Shown here: one piece after another, positions 58,297 through 64,000 of the stretch
How positions within the stretch are numbered: the first letter of the stretch is position 1
Layout of the letters: every line of letters begins with the position of its first letter
Assembly (NCBI RefSeq): GCF_022808985.1
Contig: NZ_JAKZFT010000010.1
Span: 1 to 64,000, forward strand
Source: Geotalea sp. SG265
Lineage (GTDB): Bacteria; Desulfobacterota; Desulfuromonadia; Geobacterales; Geobacteraceae
Length of the DNA: 64,000 nt
Reading direction: 5' to 3'
Made by a program: the position numbers and the translations under genes
The notes under the pieces: model-generated
Databases searched by the model: none
Told to the model about the DNA's origin: nothing
The model's input: only the letters and a program-made list of their open reading frames with translations

Positions 58297-59343
58297 ATGA
58301 CCCGACCCAATGACACATCCTACTACGAAACCCTGCCACTCAGCTCCGACCTTGCCTTGCGCCGCCGCTTCATGGTGGTGGACGAGCCGCTGCAGGGGAA
58401 CCTCCGCTTCGGTCTCTTGCTGGAGATACTGGACCTGGTGGCGGAGCGGGCGGCGCTGAATTATGTTCGCCGCACCTATCCCGATGCGCGAGTAGTGACG
58501 GCCGCCATCGATAATATCTTTATTCGCCACGTGGCCGATGTCACCCGTGACATCGTCTTTCATGCCCGGATCAACCACGTGGGACGCAGCTCCCTGGAGA
58601 TCGGCATAAGAGTCGAGCAGCCGGGTGAGCCGGCAAATCACATCGCCTCCTGCTACTTTACCATGGTGGCCCGCTCCGGAACTGGTGACGATGCGGTCAG
58701 TGTGGCTCTGCCGCCGCTGGAATATTGCGACGAGATTGAGCAGTCCAGAGCCGGCAAAGCGGTGGCCGCCAGGGACGAATACCGGCAGCAGCAGTTGCTC
58801 TTGTCCGAACCGCCGTCCCGGGATGAATACGAGATGCTTGCAGCTTTGCACATGGCCCAGGAACAGCCCGGTTTCAGCGGCATGCCGGCAGGCAGGCTGG
58901 TTGCCGATGCCTGGGAGCGGATGTATCCGGAACAGGAGAACGTGCCCCAGAAGATATTCGGGGGGTACCTGATCCGTCGGGCCTACGAGCTTTCCGCAAT
59001 TTGCTCGGAACTGGTGGCACCGGATCGTTCCATCATGGCAGCAGTGAACCGGATCAACTTCTTCCACCCGGTCCGGATGGGTGACAAGCTGCATTTCACC
59101 TCCCGGGTTGTCTATACCAGCGGCAGCTTTGTCTGTGTGGAGGCAAATATCGAGCGGATCAGCCGGGACCGGACCAGCAAGGCTCTGTCCAATTCGTGCC
59201 TTTTTACCTTCGTCAACGTGGACATGGACCTGGTCCATCGGCCGGTGCCGCAGATTTATCCCATTACCTACGCCGAGGATGCCCGTTATCTTGCAGCACA
59301 TCGGAGCTGTCAATCCATCATCCAGCATCACAGCATCATTTAA
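58297..59343 (+). CDS. Double-hotdog acyl-CoA thioesterase
   Basis: 348 residues with two hotdog domains, about 20-165 and 180-340. RFGLLLEILDLVAERAALNYVRR...VVTAAIDNIFIRHVADV opens the first and KIFGGYLIRRAYELSAIC...MAAVNRINFFHPVRMGDKLHF the second, as in BACH/Acot7-type hydrolases. It would release CoA from acyl-CoA. Lies 150 bases after icmF. Confidence 0.85.
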   Translation: MTRPNDTSYYETLPLSSDLALRRRFMVVDEPLQGNLRFGLLLEILDLVAERAALNYVRRTYPDARVVTAAIDNIFIRHVADVTRDIVFHARINHVGRSSLEIGIRVEQPGEPANHIASCYFTMVARSGTGDDAVSVALPPLEYCDEIEQSRAGKAVAARDEYRQQQLLLSEPPSRDEYEMLAALHMAQEQPGFSGMPAGRLVADAWERMYPEQENVPQKIFGGYLIRRAYELSAICSELVAPDRSIMAAVNRINFFHPVRMGDKLHFTSRVVYTSGSFVCVEANIERISRDRTSKALSNSCLFTFVNVDMDLVHRPVPQIYPITYAEDARYLAAHRSCQSIIQHHSII

Positions 59344-59508
59344 CAGGCTGGAGACTGAACATGGGCGAATTTCGGGAATCAACACCCGAGAACTGCTGGG
59401 GTAAATATAACCCCATGGTGGAGTATTGACCAATGAGGTAATTACACCGGAGAAAATGGAAAAAAAGCGCAGGCTGTTCCTGCATAAACAACATTTGGGA
59501 GGAGAACA

Positions 59509-60648
59509 ATGAATTTCGAATTGAGCCAGGATCATAAAGTATTGCAGGACGCCGTTCGCGACTTCGTCGAGAAGGAAATAAAACCCATTGCCATGCAGAT
59601 CGACGAGGAACACATGATTCCCGACAGTCTGGTCAGGAAAATGGGGGAGATGGGTTTTCTCGGCAGCTATTTCCCCGATGAATACGGCGGAGCTGGGCTG
59701 GACATGCTGTCCTACGCCATAGTCGTCGAAGAGGTCTCCAAGGCCTGCGGTTCAAGCGGTGTTCTCATCTCCGCCCATACCTCCCTTGCCTGCGGCCCGA
59801 TCTACACCTTCGGCACTGAGGAGCAGAAACGGAAATGGCTCCCGGACCTGAACACCGGCCGGATCATCGGATGCTTCCTACTCACCGAGCCGGATGCGGG
59901 GAGCGATGCCGGAGCCATTGCCACCACCTACAAACGGGATGGTGACCACTTCGTCATCAACGGCTCGAAGATGTTCATCACCAATGGCGGCTACAAGGGG
60001 ACCGGCGTGCTGTTTGCCACCTCGGACCGCAGCCTCAAGCATAAAGGGGTTTCCGCCTTTATCATAGATCTCCAGTCTCCGGGGGTTGAGATCCTCAAGA
60101 ACGAGAAGAAACTGGGCATCCGTGGCAGCTATACCACCGCCTTCGCCTTGGACAACGTCCGGATTCCGGTGGAAAACCTGCTCGGTCAGGAAGGGCAGGG
60201 CTTCAAGATCGCTATGGACACCTTGAACGGCGGCCGGATCGGCATCGCTTCCCAGGCCCTCGGTATTGCCGAAGGGGCCTTCGAGCGTGCACTGGCCTAC
60301 TCCCAGGAGCGCAAGCAGTTCGGGGCGCCCATCTGCGATCTGCAGGCGATCCAGTTCAAGCTGGCAGATATGTATGCCCGGATCGAAACTAGCAAACTGA
60401 TGACTTACAAGGCCGCCTGCCTGAAGGACAGCAAGAAGAACTACACCATGGAATCGGCCATGTGCAAGATGCTCGCTTCCGAGGCTGCCACCTATGTCAC
60501 GAAAGAAGCAATCCAGATCCACGGCGGCTATGGGTTTATTGCCGACTACGAGGTGGAGCGGATGTATCGGGATGCGAAGATTACCGAAATCTACGAGGGG
60601 ACGAATGAAGTGCAGAGGGTAGTTATTTCTAAGTTGCTGCTTTCTTAG
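59509..60648 (+). CDS. Acyl-CoA dehydrogenase
   Basis: FAD enzyme making an alpha-beta double bond in acyl-CoA and passing electrons to ETF. 379 residues, normal for the family. CFLLTEPDAGSDAGAIATTYKRDGD, FITNGGYKGTGVLFATSDR, EYGGAGLDMLSYAIVVEEV and the catalytic Glu in YEGTNEVQR. GGGAGGAG precedes the ATG. The substrate is probably a short or branched acyl-CoA (butyryl- or isobutyryl-CoA) given icmF. Confidence 0.95.
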   Translation: MNFELSQDHKVLQDAVRDFVEKEIKPIAMQIDEEHMIPDSLVRKMGEMGFLGSYFPDEYGGAGLDMLSYAIVVEEVSKACGSSGVLISAHTSLACGPIYTFGTEEQKRKWLPDLNTGRIIGCFLLTEPDAGSDAGAIATTYKRDGDHFVINGSKMFITNGGYKGTGVLFATSDRSLKHKGVSAFIIDLQSPGVEILKNEKKLGIRGSYTTAFALDNVRIPVENLLGQEGQGFKIAMDTLNGGRIGIASQALGIAEGAFERALAYSQERKQFGAPICDLQAIQFKLADMYARIETSKLMTYKAACLKDSKKNYTMESAMCKMLASEAATYVTKEAIQIHGGYGFIADYEVERMYRDAKITEIYEGTNEVQRVVISKLLLS

Positions 60649-60674
60649 AGTCTGAGCCTTAGAACCGTTTGCCC

Positions 60675-60720
60675 ACACTGCCTCCTTTCTTTTGCTCGCC
60701 CAGAGGAAAGGAGGCAGTGT
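60675..60720 (+). terminator. Strong hairpin after the acyl-CoA dehydrogenase gene
   Basis: ACACTGCCTCCTTTC and GAAAGGAGGCAGTGT are exact 15-bp complements with a 16-base loop. No T-run follows, so it may protect or end the transcript. Confidence 0.55.
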
Positions 60721-60912
60721 ACCCATTCTTTACCTTCGTCCTGATCCAACCTATGCCTCCCATTGAAATCACTCTGACCCAAACCTGGCCTGGCGTCGAT
60801 CGATCTCCACACCCGCCTGCCGTTGACAAACCGGTAATGTCCTCTAGCATTTATCCTGAAGGGGCATAGCCTCCAACTCATTTCAAACCATACCCATCTC
60901 AGGGAGGATGAC

Positions 60913-61074
60913 ATGCCGACCTACGAGTATCGCTGCGAAAAGTGTGCGAACCGGTTCTCCATGAACATGAACATCTCCGAGCACGATAAGGGAGCGGTAA
61001 TCTGCCCCAACTGCAGAGGACCGGTTGTGCAGCAGTACACTGCCTTCTACGCAAAGACCAGCAAGAAAAGCTGA
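60913..61074 (+). CDS. FmdB-family zinc-ribbon protein
   Basis: 53 residues: MPTYEYRCEKCANRFS and ICPNCRGPV give two CxxC pairs for one zinc. FmdB-type regulators of unknown role are common in this group. GGGAGG lies upstream. First of four very small genes. Confidence 0.8.
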   Translation: MPTYEYRCEKCANRFSMNMNISEHDKGAVICPNCRGPVVQQYTAFYAKTSKKS

Positions 61075-61121
61075 CGAGGGACCTTTCTTAAGCAGAAGTA
61101 GTCAGAGTTGCGGGAGAAAGC

Positions 61122-61301
61122 ATGGCGCACTCCAAGGATAGGGAAATCGGGCAAAAGACCTCTCTGTACTGCTCCGTTTGTGAAGAAGAGAGAACGTTCA
61201 GGTGGACCGCGTGGAGTGGCATGGAGTTTTTCGGCTATCCACCAACAGAGGAGTTCGGCTGGGAGTGTACCGCGTGCGGCAACAGGCTTCGCGAATCATG
61301 A
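61122..61301 (+). CDS. Small zinc-ribbon protein
   Basis: 59 residues: CSVCEEERTFRW and WECTACGNRLRES provide two CxxC pairs. CGGGAGAAAG precedes the ATG. No enzyme motif. Probably a nucleic-acid or protein binding knuckle. Confidence 0.65.
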   Translation: MAHSKDREIGQKTSLYCSVCEEERTFRWTAWSGMEFFGYPPTEEFGWECTACGNRLRES

Positions 61302-61332
61302 GCTACCACGCCGATATGATCGGGAGGACACT

Positions 61333-61596
61333 ATGGGCGCGTTATCGGATTCTGTTGGCATAAATGGAGCGAACCTCAAACAGGATGTCATGAGGGTGCA
61401 GAGGATTCTAAAGACGGCAGGCTTCGATCCAGGGCCTGACGACGGCGCATGCGGAGACCAGACAGTGTCGGCGATCAAGGGATTTCAAAGCAGTTTCATG
61501 GACGATCCCGATGGATTTATTCCGACGGAAGGACTGACCTGGAGGAAGCTGGCCGAAGCTCAGCAGCAGGCGGTCGAAGAGAGGAAAGAATCATAA
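61333..61596 (+). CDS. Peptidoglycan-binding domain protein
   Basis: 87 residues from ATG 61333 (GGGAGG upstream); the frame reaches to 61108 but that part overlaps the zinc-ribbon gene. Residues 14-78 form a PG_binding_1 module: VMRVQRILKTAGFDPGPDDG, CGDQTVSAIKGFQSSF and DGFIPTEGLTWRKL. No signal peptide, so it may act in the cytoplasm or depend on another export route. Confidence 0.75.
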   Translation: MGALSDSVGINGANLKQDVMRVQRILKTAGFDPGPDDGACGDQTVSAIKGFQSSFMDDPDGFIPTEGLTWRKLAEAQQQAVEERKES

Positions 61597-61609
61597 GGGG
61601 GCTTCCGGA

Positions 61610-61795
61610 ATGAGATTCGCCGTAGTTGACAATGGTGAAATTATCAATCTGGACCAAGTCGTTAAAATTGCCGAGGGGCAACCGCCGGCAGAAGAACCAT
61701 ACGTTGTCCTTGAGCTGGTTAACGGCCATACGGTAACTGCTTCAGGTCGCCGGATGCATGCATTGAAGCAGTGGATTGTCGGGAATTCGATCTAG
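61610..61795 (+). CDS. Small hypothetical protein, 61 residues
   Basis: MRFAVVDNGEIINLDQVVKI and VVLELVNGHTVTASGRRMHA, with beta-rich character. The second half reads like a short DNA- or ligand-binding strand module. Starts 13 bases after the previous stop. Not recognised. Confidence 0.5.
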   Translation: MRFAVVDNGEIINLDQVVKIAEGQPPAEEPYVVLELVNGHTVTASGRRMHALKQWIVGNSI

Positions 61796-61849
61796 GAATG
61801 CAAGGCGGAAAAAACCTGCCGAGTCCCTCCTTCTGTCATAGAATGGCTG

Positions 61850-63547
61850 TCAATCCACGTCGGCGAATTTGGCCATGGTGCCTTTCCTGGCGCCGTAGCG
61901 GAAGACGGTTATCCCTTTGCAGCCCTTCCGGTAGGCAAGGGCGAATACCCGTGCCACGTCCTCTTTTTTAGCCCGGTGGGGAAGATTGATGGTCTTTGAA
62001 ACGGCATTATCGGTATATTTCTGAAAGGCTGCCTGCATTTCTATGTGATCTTCGGGGGGAATTTCAAGGGCGGTACGGAATAAGCCTTTCATGGGGGATG
62101 GAATGCCGGTGATTCTGCTTACGGAACCCTTCCTTAAGACTTCCTGCAGCAAATCCTCCGAGTAAAATCCCTGTTCCTTCGCCAGTTGAATGAACAGGGG
62201 ATTAATCTCGGTAAGCTCCGTATCCAGGACGAATCGTTTATAGGCAAGAGCGAAATAAGGCTCAATACCGCCCGAACAGTTTGCTATGGCGGAAATGGTC
62301 CCGGTCGGAGCAATTGTGGTTGTGGTGGCATTCCGCAGAGGCCGTGCGCCGGGTAGATCATAGACGGAGCCGGGGAAATTTGGGAAGCGCCCGCGGGAGG
62401 CAGCCAGTTCCCTGGAAGCCCTTTTCGATGCCTCCTGAACGAACTTCATTACCTCCCGTGCCTTGGCAAAGGCCTCAGGATGATTGTAAGGAATGCCCAG
62501 GAGAACCAGCAGGTCAGCCCATCCCATGATACCCAGTCCGATCTTCCGGTTCCCCCGGTGCATCAGTTCGATGGCCTCGGTCGGATAGCTGTTTACCTCA
62601 ATGGTGTCATCCAGGAAGCGGACTGCGGTTTTTACATCGGTTTCCAGGGAGCCGTAGTCGATACCGCCGTTTCTGAAATACTTCGCCACATTGATGGAAC
62701 CGAGAACGCACGCCTCATAGGGGAGGAGTGGCTGTTCGCCGCATGGATTGGTGCTTTCGAAGGTTCCCACATTGGGGGTTGGATTGGCGCGATTGATCCG
62801 GTCAATGAAGATGAGCCCTGGATCGCCTGTTTCCCAGGCGCTGGCCACTATTTCATCGAAAACGGTCCTGGCTGCAAGTTTTTCGACGACCCTTCCATTG
62901 CGCGGATTGATCACTTCATAGGGTTCATCCTTCTCCAGTGCCGCCATGAAGGCATCGGTTACGGCAACGGAGATGTTGAAATTGGCCAATTCCCCTGCGT
63001 CCCGCTTGATTCTGACGAAGTCCAGAATATCCGGGTGATCCACACGAAGGATGCCCATATTGGCCCCACGTCGCGCACCCCCCTGTTTGATGACGTCCGT
63101 CGTCGTGTTGAATATCTTCATGAACGAGACCGGACCGCTTGCTATACCGCCGGTAGAGCGGACAACATCGGCCATCGGTCGCAGGTGGGAAAAGGAAAAG
63201 CCCGTCCCGCCACCGGTTTGCAGAATAAGGGCGGCATCTTTCAGCGTCGAGAATATGCTCCGAATGGAATCTTCCACCGGCAGGACAAAGCAGGCGGCCA
63301 GCTGCCCCCCCTCTTTGCCGGCATTCATAATGGCAGGGGAATTGGGCAGAAACCTGAGAGATGAGAGCAGCTCATGGAACTGCTCTTCCCACCACCGGAC
63401 ATTTTCGTCGAAAGACGTTTCAGCCCGGGCAACGGTCTTTGCAATACGCCAGAACATCTCCTCGGGCGATTCGATGACCTTTCCCGTTTCGTCTTTCAAC
63501 AGGTAACGCGCATTGAGGATCTTTTTGGCATTGTCCGAGAGCTCCAT
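61850..63547 (-). CDS. Adenosylcobalamin-dependent (class II) ribonucleotide reductase
   Basis: Makes deoxyribonucleotides independent of oxygen, with B12 as radical source. 565 residues, a short form without an ATP-cone or C-terminal zinc tail. NSPAIMNAG, ACFVLPVEDSI with the substrate-site Cys, LQTGGGTGFSFSHLRP, NPCGEQPLLPYEACVLGSIN with the thiyl-radical Cys region, and APTGTISAIANCSGGIEP. ATG 63547 (the frame continues to 63574). Fits an anaerobe that makes much B12, like IcmF. Confidence 0.93.
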   Translation of the reverse strand: MELSDNAKKILNARYLLKDETGKVIESPEEMFWRIAKTVARAETSFDENVRWWEEQFHELLSSLRFLPNSPAIMNAGKEGGQLAACFVLPVEDSIRSIFSTLKDAALILQTGGGTGFSFSHLRPMADVVRSTGGIASGPVSFMKIFNTTTDVIKQGGARRGANMGILRVDHPDILDFVRIKRDAGELANFNISVAVTDAFMAALEKDEPYEVINPRNGRVVEKLAARTVFDEIVASAWETGDPGLIFIDRINRANPTPNVGTFESTNPCGEQPLLPYEACVLGSINVAKYFRNGGIDYGSLETDVKTAVRFLDDTIEVNSYPTEAIELMHRGNRKIGLGIMGWADLLVLLGIPYNHPEAFAKAREVMKFVQEASKRASRELAASRGRFPNFPGSVYDLPGARPLRNATTTTIAPTGTISAIANCSGGIEPYFALAYKRFVLDTELTEINPLFIQLAKEQGFYSEDLLQEVLRKGSVSRITGIPSPMKGLFRTALEIPPEDHIEMQAAFQKYTDNAVSKTINLPHRAKKEDVARVFALAYRKGCKGITVFRYGARKGTMAKFADVD

Positions 63548-63570
63548 GGAGTAAGTATAGCAGCCAAAGA

Positions 63571-63768
63571 TCAATCCCGTTTGCCGAAGATCATTATTCC
63601 AAGGGGGACCGTTGAGATAAGGCCGGTCAAAAAGAGCGTCCAGCCGACCGCCTTGCGTTGCTCCTTATCCAGCCGCTCTGCAAGCAGTAAAGCGATACCG
63701 GCCCCGAGCATGGCACGGGTCCCGGCAACCAGGGACAGTTCCGGTGGGCGCAATCCGATTTCTTTCAT
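63571..63768 (-). CDS. Small membrane protein, 65 residues
   Basis: From ATG 63768, preceded by GGGAGGCC. Two hydrophobic helices (LVAGTRAMLGAGIALLLAERL and AVGWTLFLTGLISTVPLGIMIF) ending with GKRD. Lies 23 bases upstream of nrdJ on the same strand, so cotranscription is likely. Function unknown. Confidence 0.7.
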   Translation of the reverse strand: MKEIGLRPPELSLVAGTRAMLGAGIALLLAERLDKEQRKAVGWTLFLTGLISTVPLGIMIFGKRD

Positions 63769-63808
63769 GGTAAGGCCTCCCTGAAGAAATAACTCAAGCT
63801 GAATGTAA

Positions 63809-64000
<192 letters not shown>

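Overview
The window looks like chromosome from a dissimilatory metal-reducing deltaproteobacterium of the Geobacter/Geotalea group. Evidence: a 12-haem periplasmic cytochrome of the c7-repeat type, a one-polypeptide pyruvate:ferredoxin oxidoreductase, AMIN, SPOR, PilZ, GGDEF and HD-GYP proteins, a fused isobutyryl-CoA mutase and a B12-dependent ribonucleotide reductase. This placement rests on gene content recalled from memory, not on a database search.

Layout. 1-842: end of an IS5-family element that has cut an ABC permease gene. 841-4699: remnant permease, ABC ATPase, secreted jelly-roll-like protein, double DUF1259 protein and ChrA, a chromate-type resistance/transport cluster. 4754-13264: a defence island, bounded on the left by a 60-codon fragment of an L,D-transpeptidase gene and on the right by a complete L,D-transpeptidase gene in the same orientation. 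The island holds hsdR, hsdS, a DUF6933-like gene, a small helical protein, a nucleotidyltransferase, a non-coding array, hsdM, and the debris of a P-loop gene. 13265-24883: cell envelope, PFOR, cytochrome, AMIN and signalling genes. 25067-36288: core genes (nadC, birA, coaX, an EF-G paralogue, a MglA-like GTPase group, an MgtC-like protein, nth). 36401-47341: dehydrogenase, HD-GYP phosphodiesterase, rlmD, gdhA, ispG, proS, pyrF, rlmB and an initiator tRNA. 47858-52672: three exported phosphoesterase-type proteins. 52887-60648: cytosine-deaminase-like enzyme, PilZ protein, MerR regulator and an acyl-CoA module (icmF, double-hotdog thioesterase, acyl-CoA dehydrogenase). 60913-64000: four very small genes, nrdJ, a small membrane protein and the start of gap.

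The most unusual element is at 11081-11268, between the nucleotidyltransferase gene and hsdM. Read on the minus strand it is a head-to-tail series of six tRNA anticodon arms without acceptor or T arms, each with a seven-base loop carrying an intact anticodon: Pro-GGG, initiator Met-CAT, Leu-CAG, Leu-TAG, Leu-CAA and Leu-TAA. The Met unit is identical in its arm to the real initiator tRNA at 47265-47341. I know of no named feature class for this. It may be an RNA decoy or guide linked to the neighbouring nucleotidyltransferase or restriction genes, but the function is inference.

Co-working groups: the hsd genes form a type I restriction-modification system; nadC-birA-coaX are cofactor genes; proS-pyrF are translationally coupled; the MerR regulator at 53990 is divergent from icmF and probably controls the branched-chain/short-chain acyl-CoA genes.
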